From positions 748,880-790,263 of the forward strand of contig NW_014577062.1 in the NCBI RefSeq assembly GCF_000485595.1: 41,384 nt of DNA, in the 5' to 3' direction. The stretch is from Priapulus caudatus (taxonomy: Eukaryota; Priapulida; Priapulimorpha; Priapulimorphida; Priapulidae). Positions 29,661 through 40,560 of the stretch are shown here, in pieces (position 1 is the first letter of the stretch; every line of letters begins with the position of its first letter). The notes under the pieces were generated by a model, which was not told the DNA's origin, did no database searches, and saw only the letters and a program-made list of their open reading frames with translations. The position numbers and the translations under genes are program-made.

Positions 29661-31618
29661 ATAACGTGGACGATAGATAGATAACACGTTAGCGCGTAAC
29701 TGTCGGAATGATCAGATGGGGATGTTTTAACATGACACGTCTCCCTCTCTTCACAACTCTGACATTTTGCCCTTCACGAACCTTTCCGGTTGCTCCAACA
29801 TTTCAGATTGATAATACTGCGCTGTAACCTGCACGGTATATATATATATATATAGTATTGTGCATCATCTGTATGATATGGCACTTTAAAGAGGTATGGA
29901 ATGGAATAACAAGTAACAATCGATAGTGTGCGTGAAAGTGTGCGGTGCTTGTTTGTTGTTTGCATGTGTGCGTGCGTGCGTGCGTGCGAGACGGTGTGGT
30001 TGTGAATGGTCGGTACGTGTTTTTATATGATGAATTATATCACGAACTATGAACAATCTTCACGGATTCACGCAGGCCAACCCCCATCTGATCATGTGCG
30101 ACATCTATTGAACCGATTGCGCATCATACCATCGGCAACAATTACATAGGAACATATCTACATAGAACCGATGTAACTGCACATTTTACATTCCGTACAC
30201 AATAACACCGTACAGCAGGTGAAATGGAAACGGAATTCTTGAAAATAAAACTGCCCGAATTATGTCCCGTGCACCCACGATTACGTCATCGCAGTGTAGC
30301 AACGACGATGACGATAGATCGAAGACTAGCACAGAGAGAAAATACGAATCATGCGCGAGCGGTTCCCCGTTTAGTACAATTACGCCCGTAAATAGAACTT
30401 CGGCCCTACACATTATATCGAGAGTACTCCTGATTATATCATGCCTGCCAGGATTTCCACTTCTTACATGATCGATCATGTGCTATGCATAGCAGTGCAA
30501 CAATAAAGCATCATGAAGTCTAGCAATGAACACACAGACGCCGCGACAAATAGACAAATATTTGCAACGCATTTCGTTCACTTACGCTGTGATAACAGGT
30601 ATGATTGATTATACTTCCCAGTTAACTTACATGATATCCCTGCACGATGATATACAAACGTCTATATGACGGGTATGGGTTCATGAAACACGACTTATAT
30701 GCCGTGGTGAATATGAAGTCTACAAATCGGCAGTAATAAAGTTATGTAAGTTCACAACGACAATATGTATAACGACTCAAAACGTTCAACGATATCAAGC
30801 AAGTGAAGACAATGGTACGCAATGTTTCCTACAGTTTGTATCGTAGTCTGTATACAGGCATTAACTCATAGATATTGCATTTCGTATTAATCGCTTGTTC
30901 TTACGATGCGAAAAACAACTACTAGTATTAGACAAACTCATCTTACGGGGAACACGTAGCAAGCAACACGTGAGCATAAGCATGACAGTTAACAAAGTTT
31001 GACTAGCCATCATCTGAGACCGGTTTTTATGAAGGTGCCGGACTAACTAGCATCTACACATTATGTTCACCGCATCCTCAGGTTGCCTGCGAAGTTTAGC
31101 AATCGCTACCAAATCATCGTAAATAGCACCACCGACATCATTACAAACCGCACACCAACCTGAAAAGCTTAACATCATCATATAGCACCATTACCTGTTG
31201 ATGCCAAACTAATAACAAGAGTTTGTGAGCCTTACGGAGCTCCGAAGGTACGTAGGCAGCGACTATGCATATGGTAATATCTCTACAGACATTTTGTTTT
31301 TAAGCGTTGTAAATACGAGACAGGGATTTTTTGTGGCACACGTATACAACGCAAGCACGCAGCAAACTGGCGCACATTTAAGTACAAACGCGCGCACACA
31401 TACACGCGCACGCACACACGCACGTACGCACATATATATGCTATATAAATGTTACTTTAGGTCTACTTTATGGTATCAAGGTAGTTAATATATCTCTGAT
31501 TTTGAAACCAAGAATATAGTTTCCTTTTGACGAATATGCACAAAAATGTACTACCTGTTGCAGTAGATGCAGAGTGCTTAAAATCACATGGAGTACTTTG
31601 TGTTTGTGTGCGTGCGCG

Positions 31619-31619
31619 C

Positions 31620-31659
<40 letters not shown>
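31619..31659. repeat. (TA)n microsatellite
   Basis: About twenty TA units directly after GTGTGCGTGCGCGCG. A similar CA/CG then TA arrangement lies 180 bases to the left at 31390-31440. Confidence 0.97.
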
Positions 31660-31662
<3 letters not shown>

Positions 31663-32786
31663 CGAAAATCGGCTGCAACACGCATATCTCTAAATGTCCG
31701 ACCCAAAATAAATAGCAACCACACCTCAACCGATTCTGTCGCACTACCTAACTGAAAAAAGGTAAGTAAAGAGAGTCGCGGATTCGACTGAAGTTTGCCA
31801 AACGAATTCATAACGGCGTTGTGCGTTAACGATCGTCTTCTCTTCAGTAACATGTAGAATAAAATAAAGTAAAATTCTATACATTTCTTGACTTGTCCCG
31901 CAAAACCGCAATAATGACCATAATATATAACGACATGAGGGCATTTTACATACATATACGTAGCTTGAGCTAAAACCTCAAATATAAGATCGTTCAGCTA
32001 ATGTAGAAGACGGATAATAAAAGCAAAATCATATAGCCACGAAATATTTACAATGACTAAAACATCTTTGGATAAATATGACTCATATACATGTAAACAC
32101 CAATTTTATAAAATTCATCAGACAACAATTACCCATCTACATAGAGCGAGCAATAATCATTTCTCCACACAGAGGGTTAAACAACGATTCATTGACACAT
32201 TCATCGTAATAATCTTCCATGAACACGAACGGTAAAATATCGCTTCTCTGCATAAAGGATAAAACAATATACCAACATAGACGGATTCCTTTTATATATA
32301 CCAACAGCTTTCAACGCAAGTACATTCATGGATACACGAAACCAGAGACAGACCTACCCAGCTTGTGTTATTGGTACTTGATATGTGTAATAGTTTCACA
32401 CTTGTGCAAACGATGGAATTTGTATAGCAATCCGTACTCAAATAGCCTCTTTGCGGTCTCTACGTCATTTACAAATATAGTATGATCTCCTTCCTATATC
32501 CATCCTACATATCAAGAGACTCGTGACGTTCGCTCCACACGACGAAAACGTTCTTGGAAATATTCTTGGCGCAACTATTCTGTGTGACGTTTGTCTCACA
32601 CAGTCAGCAAACTGCCGATCATCCAAATCCAGCACGGGGCAATTTCATGATGATGAAATGCTAAAATGTTTACCATTACGCATGGATGGTTATCGATTAA
32701 TGCAGCACAGATGGGTTCGTCATCTGCAAGACAACCTCAGACAACCAACAGATCGAGATTCTGCACTTATACGCTACACTTATGTT

Positions 32787-33537
32787 ATATATCAAGAGCT
32801 CATAATAGAGAAGAGTATGACACCGTTTTAACAGCGTTTTGCATAGTTTTCAACTTGTAAATATTTTATCAATGTGAATAAATATATTCAAACTTTACCT
32901 TGTTCTCGTCTATGATTCTCCCTTAATCATATGACACCACCAATTTACCTGAAAATCGTATGTGTTCTTCAAAAAAGTTCTTCCCAAATGATCGCATGTA
33001 TTCGGCACAAGTTTATTATCGGGTTAGTGTTATATTTTCTATGACGGAATGCTGGGGGCTGTTGGGGATATTAGGCATCAAATTGTATTCAGCGTGTAGC
33101 GTTTCCAGCATGCTAGAAATAAATGTGTGCTCACGGCGAGCTAGCAGCTGATTTTAGCTGTGTTGCCATCGTGTTCCTGATGATAAGGAAGCGAAACAAG
33201 TGCTGTTACTCTGCTTACCTAATTTCCCTAACAGCCCCCAGCGTCCCGTAGTTACAACCTGGTGCTGCCGCCGCATTATAAACTGGCGCCGAATACATGC
33301 GATCATTTGGGAAAACTGTGTGAAACCGTGTCGTATTCAAAGAACTTTTTTGAAGAACACATACGATTTTCAGGTAAATTGGTGGTGTCATATGATTACG
33401 GGAGAATCATAGACGAAAACAAGGTAAAGTTTGAATATATTTATTCACATATTGATAGAATATTTACAAGTAAAAAACTATGCAAAACGCTATTAAAACA
33501 GTGTCATACTCTTCTCTATTATGAGCTCTTGATATAT
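32787..33537. repeat. Diverged long inverted repeat (arms ~290 and ~320 bp)
   Basis: Arms 32787-33075 and 33219-33537. Matching blocks include ATATATCAAGAGCTCATAAT against ATTATGAGCTCTTGATATAT, CGAATACATGCGATCATTTG against its complement, and CTGGGGGCTGTT. Indels shift the register by about 30 bases, so it is older than the 3-4 kb palindrome. The frames within it are not gene-like. Confidence 0.8.
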
Positions 33538-33999
33538 ATATATGTAAATCACAGAAAAAACAAACAACCTCATACAAATTTGATCCTTGATTGACTCGCT
33601 GCAGTCCCTTACGTGACTAGGAAGTGACTAGTGGCTCCATTCTCAATGGTCCAACTGAGATGACGAGTGCGTATTCAAGTTGCACCTATATAAAGGTGAT
33701 GCCTGTGTGAACTTACCTCTGTAACAGTTCAGCCACGCCCGAAATGCTGAAAATGGATGCTGCACCAAACCGTATCTGAGAGGGAATACTCGTTTGCCGA
33801 TCGGGAAGTACAGGACAAGGAAAATCATATTAATACTGCTATGGCAATATGCTCCAACTCATATATTTAGTGCCGATCTCTGGGGAGTGGTGCCGGAGAG
33901 GCTGTTCCTGCGATGGGTAGATGCCTTCTCTCTCTCTCTCTCTCTCTGTCTCACAGTGTGTAGGTGTGTATGGCTCGAGCTGTCCACTGCTCCTCCCTC

Positions 34000-34099
34000 T
34001 CACCACACTTCGCATTTCTGCAGTGGGTTCATCACCGTGTCGACGGGGCACTTCCACGCGCTAGCAAACTCGTGAGAGTTCGACAGTGGACCGATGACC
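34000..34099 (-). CDS. ECE: ECE-like terminal exon l: C-terminal KCEVW and stop
   Basis: The last coding exon (acceptor TTTTGCAG) encodes [18 protein letters not shown] and ends NPLQKCEVW followed by TGA. The C-terminal CxxW is diagnostic for the M13 family, whose penultimate-region Cys pairs with an upstream cysteine. Downstream on the minus strand comes a CT/GA-rich 3' UTR-like stretch; no canonical AATAAA was found within 400 bases, only weak AT-rich variants. Confidence 0.95.
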
Positions 34100-35262
34100 C
34101 TGCAAAATGTAGCGGGTGGCATACAGAACCCGAGGCTTGCCACGTGGCGGAAGCATAACAGGCGAGCGCGAGTGGGTGAGGGATACTGCCCTCCTCTCCC
34201 ACCAGCGTCCCTTTCAGCTCATCAGTTTACAGCCGTTTTTATCTCTGTACGATCGTTTTAGTCCGACATATATTATTGTCCCAGTAAGCATATAGGAAAT
34301 AAGAAATTCACAATCAGCGAGCAGTGGAATAGAACAGCTGTATAGACTGAGTGGGTTGTGCGGACTTCTTAAGGGCTTGTATGGGATACAACATCCATGT
34401 TTTCTATCATTAGTGGTAATCATACCACGACAAAAAAAATCAGGTGAGCAATGCATATAGTGCTCGTTTAGTTACAGTAATTTGTTATTGTAGTTTACCT
34501 GTACTTGGCAGGACTGTGTGTGTCACTGATTAGCTGTAGGTGCTTAGCCTCGTCTGTACTGGCTGAACACCACACCTGCCAGCAACACAGCAGACACAGT
34601 AAGCCAACAGAAAACAAGAAGTGCAACACAGCTAATCTTTCACTCTCATTGAATTATTTATGCAGTAATCAGGAACATTAAATTCATCAAACAACGCGTA
34701 CCAATGCTTTGCAAACAACTGCATGATGTACAAAGACAAGAAGTGCAACACAGCTAATCTTTCACTCTCATTGAATTATTTATGCAGTAATCAGGAACAT
34801 TAAATTCATCAAACAACGCGTACCAATGCTTTGCAAACAACTGCATGATGTACGAGTACGTGACGCGAGGGGTCGGGGATGAGGATTTTTGAGATGGGCA
34901 TGTACCTGAGAGAAGCCGAGGAAGAAAAGCTGGTTCAGTGTGTAGTTGACTCCTGGCAGGGGCAGTTCTTCCCCGTTATCTTTGACCCACGTCTGGTATG
35001 CCTGCAATATATCAGCAAATGTGCGATGACTACTATATTTATTACTAGATATTTATTACTCGAGTTACCCACGGCTGAACAAGGATGGTTTCAGTAAAAT
35101 TATTCTCTGTCAAAATGTGCCTTCCATCCTTGCAATCAGGCGACATTGCGCCACCTGGTCGCAAACAAGGGCAATTACCGTAGGCCTCTACCCAAACCTG
35201 AAGTAACGTGACTTTACTTCAAACTGTTAACTAGTAATGTTGACTCTTTCTCTTTCTTTCCT

Positions 35263-35354
<92 letters not shown>

Positions 35355-36747
35355 ACTCTCTCACTCCGCTTCACCCCCTGCCTTTTTCTTACACCTTCTC
35401 GCTCCATCGCTCCCGCCATCTTTTCTGCACTCTCTCACACTGTCTCGATTCTCTTAAATGAATGGCTACATTATGCTCACACAAGCGAAATAAACATTAA
35501 TATGAAACAATTTATACTCACGTAATAAGCAGACTTCAATCCTCCGTTGTCGGCTATGTTTTCACCGAGCGTCTGTTTTCCGTTTATCTGTGAACAAGTC
35601 AACCAGTTAGATTACACGCCGCTCGCTGCGTGACGCAGTCCACGAAGCAGAACAGCTATCGGTTACCTTCACTGTCGATGTGGCCGAGCAGAATCGAAAA
35701 GCACGAATACTATGGCAATAGTTGGTAATGCCACGCAGGTTATTATTATGAACGCGGGTAACAAAATAAACAAAGTATCATTCGTAAAACCCATGCATGG
35801 AGAGCTGCTATGATACAGTTCAGGGGTAATAAGTGACTGCTGTTCTTCATCCATAATGGCGGGATGAGAACGTATCAAGTATAATTTTAGTAGGCATTAG
35901 TAAGCTGAGGCAAATTGAAAAATGGTAACAAAAAAAATTGTTAATCAGTTATTCAATGCAAAGTATCGCATTAAAGTACACATAGCAAGAAATTCTAGCA
36001 TTGTGTAATCCATAGAAATAGATAGCTAACTATAACTAGGTATATAGGTAATATATCACTAGGTTATCTATCTATTTCTATGGTGTAATCATAGATGTAA
36101 TGCCTATGGACACTGCATCGCAAGCATGTGCACAGCAGCTGTTGATACTCACGGGTTCGCCATTAACTAGGTACGTGGCTGACTGATCTACCAGACACTG
36201 CGTGCGCTCCTTGAAGTTCACTATGGAGTCATTGTTCCACCAGGCCTTCAGATTGCCGAATTTGTCATACTCTCGACCTTTACGCATGAATGGCAAGCAA
36301 AGCGAACAGAGAAAAATTGGCAAATCATGGCAAATCGCACCGCCAACAGTGACGTCAACTGCAGATGGCTCTAAGCAGGGCTTGGTGTTTGCGAGCAAGC
36401 AATACTAGATGTGAGAATGTCAAAATCAGTTAATTGACGATTATGACGGTATGGGGTCTGTTTAAGTTTTCCATTTTAAAACAATAGCACTACTTGTCAA
36501 GTAGAAGCAATTTAAAAGTTACACATTGCGTGTTTAATTTCAATGACCACGTGCAAGCCTGCGATGACAGAAATGCTCACAAAATTATAACCAGACCCCA
36601 CATAAGCAATGCCAGTGCAAAATCCATAATTCTGCCTCTCCAGTTATTTATTAGATACCATGAAGTTGTTAGCTAAAACGTGCACAGACCAAGAGAGAGA
36701 GAGAGAGAGAAAGAGAGAAAGAGAGAGAGAGAGCGAGCGCGAGCGAA

Positions 36748-36807
<60 letters not shown>

Positions 36808-39800
36808 AGATAGAGAGAAACAAGAGAGAAGTAGAATTGCTAGTATACCTTGGTCATCAAAGCCGTGAATTAGTTCGTGGCCCATTACCACGCCCATTGC
36901 ACCAAAGTTGAGTGACCTAGTCAGACGTAAAGCAAAGCAAAGCACTTGTGTGACAGAGGTGAGCAGTGGCTTTCCCTGAGACAGTGTCCCTTCATTGTGG
37001 GTGTGCCACTCTTCAGCTTAAATGTTGCAAAAGCCCTCTACTGCTACGTGCGTTAATAGTCAATGAATGTCATTCCGCTGCATAGCTGCACTTCAAATAT
37101 TACTCAGGAAGACCTCTTGGCTAATTTGCAGGAAGCATCCTTGCATACAAGAGCATGCATTACCGCTGCACTTATATATACAAATGCTTTCCCCGAGGTT
37201 GCAAGCAACAGAAGCATTTTGTCACCATGGCAACTAGAAATGTTTCTGTCTCCCTGATCTGCAGCATAGACAGGCAGGAATGTGCCTCTAAAGTACATAC
37301 TTTGGGTAATCCTGGTCGTAGAATGGAGCCTGAAGAATGCCTGCAGGGAACACTGTAAAGCAAAGAACAGCGAGCATAACGAAGCCGCTCTACAGAATAT
37401 TTTCTTCTCCTATGTAACAACGCGCACAGCTAACCAGCACCCAAAGAGCCAACGAGTGCGACTTTGAGGGGATATAACGCACATTTCTCGGAGGTATGAG
37501 TGAAATTTATAAAAGTATATTAACATTCACTCAGCATTCCACACACACTCTATAAGAAGTCGGCTCTCCTGCACTGAAGTGACAACACCTGCACACGGTG
37601 CTTTTTTCAGTCACCGCAGGAGCGCAGATGATCCCAAACACCCTGTTGCAGATTATATTTACCTATTCTGTTGGATGACGGAGAGTAGTATGCATTCACT
37701 TGTGGTGGTGTCATCGCCCAACTATCATAAAACACCGATAACACCATTAATATTTGTTTTTGATAAATTTGAGAAAATATAGACACTCATAACACAATGA
37801 CAGTCATTCTAGTCCTACTACTGTATATATGTAACTAATTACATGCTATAGTTTAGTGAATGTTTATGCTCTTGCCACTTACTCAGATTTGTTGACTGGC
37901 TTCTCCAACTTCTGCAGTATTCGTTGCTTTGTCCACAAGAGGGCGTGCACATTATTGGTGAAGTACTGGTTCTCGTCAAATTCCAGCTGGTAATGAAAGG
38001 CCGAAAATATTTACATTTTACATTTACATGCCATATTAAGTGTTGGCAGGCATAAAAATATTACACAAATCAAACACACATGACCTTGCCTGAGCTTCAT
38101 ACATTACAAAATATTACAGCCTGCTTCTCTGATCAGGTTCCTAACGTCATTACGTTGCAATCCCATGCAATTACGAAACCTTTCAGTATCCAATCTGGTC
38201 GTCTGTCTTTCAGGAGCAACTGCTGCTAGCAAACGTCACGAGAGATGTGCCACTTGAGGCGTGTGTAAACACTGAATACAAACACACACGAACCCCAGAG
38301 TAGTAGTTGTCGAGTGACTTGATATCCAAGATGTAGTCAGGAAATCCAATCATGTCGATAACCGCGTCTGCCTGCAAAAATTGCAGATATTGTTTTAATG
38401 ACATTAAATTAACATCACTTAAGCTGCTCTGGCAGATGGATCAGGTGGCAAAGAACAATATGCAAGTAGAAGACACAATGTGCTAATGCAGATGCCTTCT
38501 AACCACTAGCCTATAATCTCGCACAACTACCTTTCCTCATCTAAGGCAGTAACAAAACTATCGTTTGAGATTCATGAACTAGGAATGACAGTGGCTATAG
38601 CTTAGACACTGAGCCTTAAAGATGGATGCTCATGTGTCTTGGCCTTACTTCATTTGGATGAATAGTTTACTATATGGTTAAGCAAACTATGCACATTAGG
38701 CTCTAATCCTCCTAAAAAATGAGAGAAATGTTGATGGAGCTGAATGGATAAAAAATGAATGGGCAGTACCATATTTCATGGCTTACAAGACACTCTAATC
38801 AGTCTAATGCACAAGACCAACAACAAATTCAGAAGATAATAAAGTGAAAAATGCTCGACTGTATTTGACTTCATAATAGCCATGTTTACTGCCATGTATA
38901 TGCCCACGATTGATATAATAATAAGGCTGCAGCCATGTTCTTTCTTTCTTTTATCCCCCTCGAATCCCCTGTATTTCATAATCCCTCCTCACTCTCAACA
39001 CTGGTTAGTATATATACTGTAAGCTATTCCGCTGAGGTGTATAAATAACCATAACATAGCCAAAAGATCTTAGTTATAATAATGTCCTCTACACTGGCCT
39101 TTAGCCAATAGAATGTAAGATGGTTTTTGGAGAGATATTCTGAGCAAAAAAAGTGCATCATTAGTGGCCCATTGCAGTGATAACATTTTTAGTCTATCCA
39201 AATCTCCTCAGAGAAGAAGTTTCCACGCAGGTAACCACATTTTGAAAATATTGCATCTCAGTCTCTTGTATTACTGTCTCTACCTCTTGTCTTTCTGCAA
39301 ATTTCATTATAGTGTATTACCCAAGAGCTAACTGTTGTGTGGAAAGAGTAGAGGTTTATTAGGGCACCTGTAAATAAATTGTGTATGAAGATTATAGTAA
39401 CATCACAAATCAACATTTGATGATGAACCACACACTTCAAGACGCCTGTGCACACCTTCTCACGAGCCGCCTGCCGCGTTTCTGGATCCATCCAACTTAG
39501 CTGTGGGAGGTTGAGCTTGAACGCCCTCTTCACACTGTCCACCATGCGTTCGGCCTGCAACCCAAGAATACTGCTCGGTGATAACATATTACTGCTGTGA
39601 ATCCCACACAGTAAAAGTGCCAAGTTGCGACTGAACATGCACAATGACATACACGGAAAATGATGGCAAATGGCTCCTATTTTATTTGTACTATTCCTAA
39701 CATTATCTTACCTACTTAAGTGCACATTTTTGCAATCATATGGGCCTATTTAACAGTACTTCAGGCTTCTAAACCTTACATTTATGGAGTTTCTTCCATC

Positions 39801-40264
39801 AATAAATACACTTACATGCTCACACACATACACACGCCTTCCACAGAACCCTGCTCTATCATTCGTCAAGATCAGATTTAGAAATGACTAGAGCAGCCAC
39901 TATCTATGCTACACACCACAGTCGCATTGCCACGCAACTTAGCCGAATCAAAATCTAACTTTTGAATTACTACATGAACCTCCCTCTGACTATGACGCAC
40001 CGAACGTGCACGAAACAACACAAAGAACGCGTGCCCCATACCTTCGCCTTGCTGTCGCCGTCGAACACCTCCTGCACGAACATGGCGCCGAGCGCGAAAC
40101 CGATGACGCCGTCCGTGTCGGAGACGCAGAGGCGCCAGAGGACGTCGAAGCCGTCCGAGCCGGTCATCGCCTTGCTGAGCGGCTTGTTGAGCTCGCGGAA
40201 CGCCTTCGACAGGTAGGGAGACATCTGCCGCGCCAGGTTCCACACCATGTAGTTGTTGAGAATG
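34000..40264 (-). CDS. ECE: M13 zinc metallopeptidase, endothelin-converting-enzyme-like (C-terminal half, 12 exons)
   Basis: Spliced gene whose 5' part lies beyond the right edge. Exons on the minus strand: 40264-40042, 39554-39456, 38371-38294, 37986-37883, 37721-37663, 37352-37301, 36916-36849, 36277-36153, 35587-35522, 35001-34906, 34575-34499, 34099-34000. All junctions keep frame with GT donors and AG acceptors, giving about 381 residues ending in a stop at 34002-34000. Visible M13 marks in order: LNNYM, CVSDT, GFALG, VNAYY (substrate backbone binding), [23 protein letters not shown] (HExxH zinc site), GENIADNGG (third zinc ligand E), QLFFLGF, VWC, and C-terminal KCEVW. M13 enzymes are type II membrane ectopeptidases that cleave small peptides; family members are about 700-770 residues, so roughly half is here. 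FDDQGREYD and NAYYSP favour the ECE branch over neprilysin; which paralogue is not decidable. No catalytic residue is missing, so it looks functional. Confidence 0.93.
34499..34575 (-). CDS. ECE: ECE-like exon k: VWC and HSPAKYR
   Basis: A 77-nt exon (25 codons + 2 bases), acceptor GCTGGCAG, donor AG|GTAAAC. It encodes [18 protein letters not shown] followed by THSPAKY and a split R codon. V-W-C and H-S-P-x-x-(Y/F)-R are M13 signatures. The intron on its upstream side holds a 122-bp tandem duplication. Confidence 0.92.
34614..34854. repeat. 122-bp direct tandem duplication in a peptidase intron
   Basis: Sequence beginning ACAAGAAGTGCAACACAGC at 34614 recurs at 34736 and stays essentially identical to GCATGATGTAC (34721 and 34843). 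Near-zero divergence implies a very recent duplication, or an assembly artefact. Confidence 0.9.
34906..35001 (-). CDS. ECE: ECE-like exon j: QLFFLGF
   Basis: The exon has 32 codons, phase 0 to 0 (acceptor ATATTGCAG, donor CAG|GTACAT). It encodes [17 protein letters not shown] and then [11 protein letters not shown], matching the family's conserved (Q/H)LFF(L/V)(G/N)FAQ block. Confidence 0.93.
35266..35356. repeat. (CT)n microsatellite in a peptidase intron
   Basis: About forty CT units, lying between peptidase exons i and j. Read on the gene's strand it is GA-rich. Confidence 0.97.
35522..35587 (-). CDS. ECE: ECE-like exon i: third zinc ligand GENIAD
   Basis: A 66-nt exon of 22 codons, phase 0 to 0 (acceptor GTTCACAG, donor TAC|GTGAGT). 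It encodes [20 protein letters not shown] and two tyrosines. The ENxAD motif supplies the third zinc ligand (Glu) and the Asp that orients the catalytic histidine. Confidence 0.94.
35669..35878 (-). CDS. Possible small single-pass membrane protein inside a peptidase intron
   Basis: Open frame of 69 codons; the likelier start is the internal ATG at 35854 in strong context (ATTATGG), giving about 61 residues. It reads [14 protein letters not shown], then a hydrophobic span [20 protein letters not shown] plus IVFVLF, then SARPHRQ and a stop. A short acidic head followed by one membrane span is the layout of a type II signal anchor, which is what an M13 enzyme needs at its N-terminus. However, it sits between catalytic exons h and i, and neither nearby donor (CGACA|GTGAAG or GAAG|GTAACC) joins exon i in frame. 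Function unknown; chance is possible. Confidence 0.3.
   Translation of the reverse strand: MIRSHPAIMDEEQQSLITPELYHSSSPCMGFTNDTLFILLPAFIIITCVALPTIAIVFVLFDSARPHRQ
36153..36277 (-). CDS. ECE: ECE-like exon h: [13 protein letters not shown]
   Basis: A 125-nt exon (2 + 41 codons). The acceptor is CGTAAAG and the donor CCC|GTGAGT is strong. It encodes [21 protein letters not shown], then a conserved cysteine (TQCLV) and NGEP. The G|GT split codon joins it to FDDQ of the zinc exon as FDDQGREYD, typical of the ECE subgroup. Confidence 0.93.
36691..36830. repeat. (GA)n microsatellite in a peptidase intron
   Basis: GA repeat with AAAGAGA and GCGAGC variants, in the intron between the zinc-binding exon g and exon h. 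It starts 19 bases into that intron; on the gene strand it is a CT tract next to the donor. Confidence 0.97.
36849..36916 (-). CDS. ECE: ECE-like exon g: zinc-binding HELIH
   Basis: The 68-nt exon encodes [22 protein letters not shown], with split codons K at its start and G at its end. HELIH is the gluzincin HExxH: two zinc-ligand histidines and the catalytic Glu. The donor AAG|GTATAC is followed about 20 nt into the intron by a long CT-repeat (read on the minus strand), which lies between this exon and the next. Confidence 0.95.
37301..37352 (-). CDS. ECE: ECE-like exon f: [11 protein letters not shown]
   Basis: A 52-nt exon with two split bases on each side (acceptor TTTACAG, donor AA|GTATGT). 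It encodes [18 protein letters not shown], one of the most conserved M13 blocks, lying just before the zinc-binding helix. Confidence 0.92.
37663..37721 (-). CDS. ECE: ECE-like exon e: substrate-binding NAYYSP
   Basis: A 59-nt exon with one split base at each end (acceptor ATGATAG, donor AG|GTAAAT). It encodes [21 protein letters not shown](Y/F)Y is the M13 motif whose Asn and Ala hold the peptide backbone of the substrate. Too short to appear as an open reading frame; found by requiring phase continuity between its neighbours. Confidence 0.9.
37883..37986 (-). CDS. ECE: ECE-like exon d: [10 protein letters not shown]
   Basis: The exon has 34 codons plus two bases. The acceptor is ATTACCAG and the donor is the perfect consensus GA|GTAAGT. 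It encodes [20 protein letters not shown], then a basic helix ending VNKS and a split D codon shared with the next exon. Confidence 0.88.
37987..39455. other. Peptidase introns flanking exon c
   Basis: AT-rich intron sequence on both sides of the 78-nt exon at 38294-38371; nothing else recognised. The intron 39555-40041 between exons b and a is likewise empty. Confidence 0.55.
38294..38371 (-). CDS. ECE: ECE-like exon c: [14 protein letters not shown]
   Basis: The exon has 26 codons, phase 0 to phase 0. The acceptor TTTTTGCAG is strong, but the donor GGG|GTTCGT is weak. It encodes the conserved K-x-x-I-x-x-M-I-G-x-P-D-(Y/F) stretch of the family, here [20 protein letters not shown]. Confidence 0.87.
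39456..39554 (-). CDS. ECE: ECE-like exon b: [12 protein letters not shown]
   Basis: The exon has 33 codons in phase 0 on both sides, with acceptor GGTTGCAG and donor AAG|GTGTGC. It encodes [12 protein letters not shown]...[15 protein letters not shown], matching the helical M13 segment that ends in a W-M-D-x-x-T-R motif. Confidence 0.9.
40042..40264 (-). CDS. ECE: ECE-like exon a: NNYMVWNL / CVSDT / GFALG
   Basis: The exon holds 74 codons preceded by one base that completes a split codon. The acceptor reads CAACTAG before CATTCTC and the donor is AAG|GTATGG. The translation carries [22 protein letters not shown] and [13 protein letters not shown], landmarks that start the C-terminal catalytic half in M13 peptidases. 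Its 5' edge sits inside a local tandem duplication whose other copy is at 40407-40560. Confidence 0.9.
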
Positions 40265-40406
40265 CTAGTTGTTGAAACGAGAGAGTAGCGAGCGTTGAGA
40301 ACGTAGCGAAAGAATTTACACGGGGTAAAATAAAGAACATCGACGTGAGATAACGCAGAGAAAACATCAATGTGTAAGAACGCAGCAATACAAAAAAACA
40401 TCACTT

Positions 40407-40560
40407 ACACCATGTAGTTGATGAGAATGCTGGTGATGAAACGCGAGGGAACGTAGCAAAAGAATTTACGCGAGGTAAACGAAAAGCATCGACATGAGAA
40501 AACGCAGAGAAAACGTCGACGTGTAGGAACGCAGCAATAACAAAAACACAAGTGAACAGT
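40407..40560. repeat. Tandem duplication over the ECE-like exon a boundary (copy of 40242-40395)
   Basis: The two segments are offset by exactly 165 bases and share most positions (CCATGTAGTTG, AAGAATTTAC, AACGCAGAGAAAAC, AACGCAGCAATA). The right-hand copy retains an acceptor, CACCAG before CATTCTC, and 21 nt later has a perfect GTAAGT donor (40429-40409) where the functional copy reads on as coding GTGTGG. Confidence 0.85.

Larger units (their letters stand above)
28135..33999. other. Intergenic region between the two minus-strand genes
   Basis: Lies downstream of the peptidase stop codon and upstream of the Q-rich gene's probable first exon. Besides the satellites and the 32.8-33.5 kb inverted repeat it holds a 22-base hairpin at 28787-28808 (GTACACAAA-CGCT-TTTGTGTAC). 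The plus-strand frames at 32219-32485 and 32523-32831 have no recognisable family. No RNA gene was seen. Confidence 0.45.

Noticed and set aside
32523-32831. 102-codon plus-strand frame upstream of the second inverted repeat
   Set aside because: Reads like a protein in places but matches no family I know, has no splice context and runs into a repeat arm.
33684-33700. TATATAAAGG resembling a TATA box on the plus strand
   Set aside because: No plus-strand gene follows it; single AT-rich matches are expected by chance.
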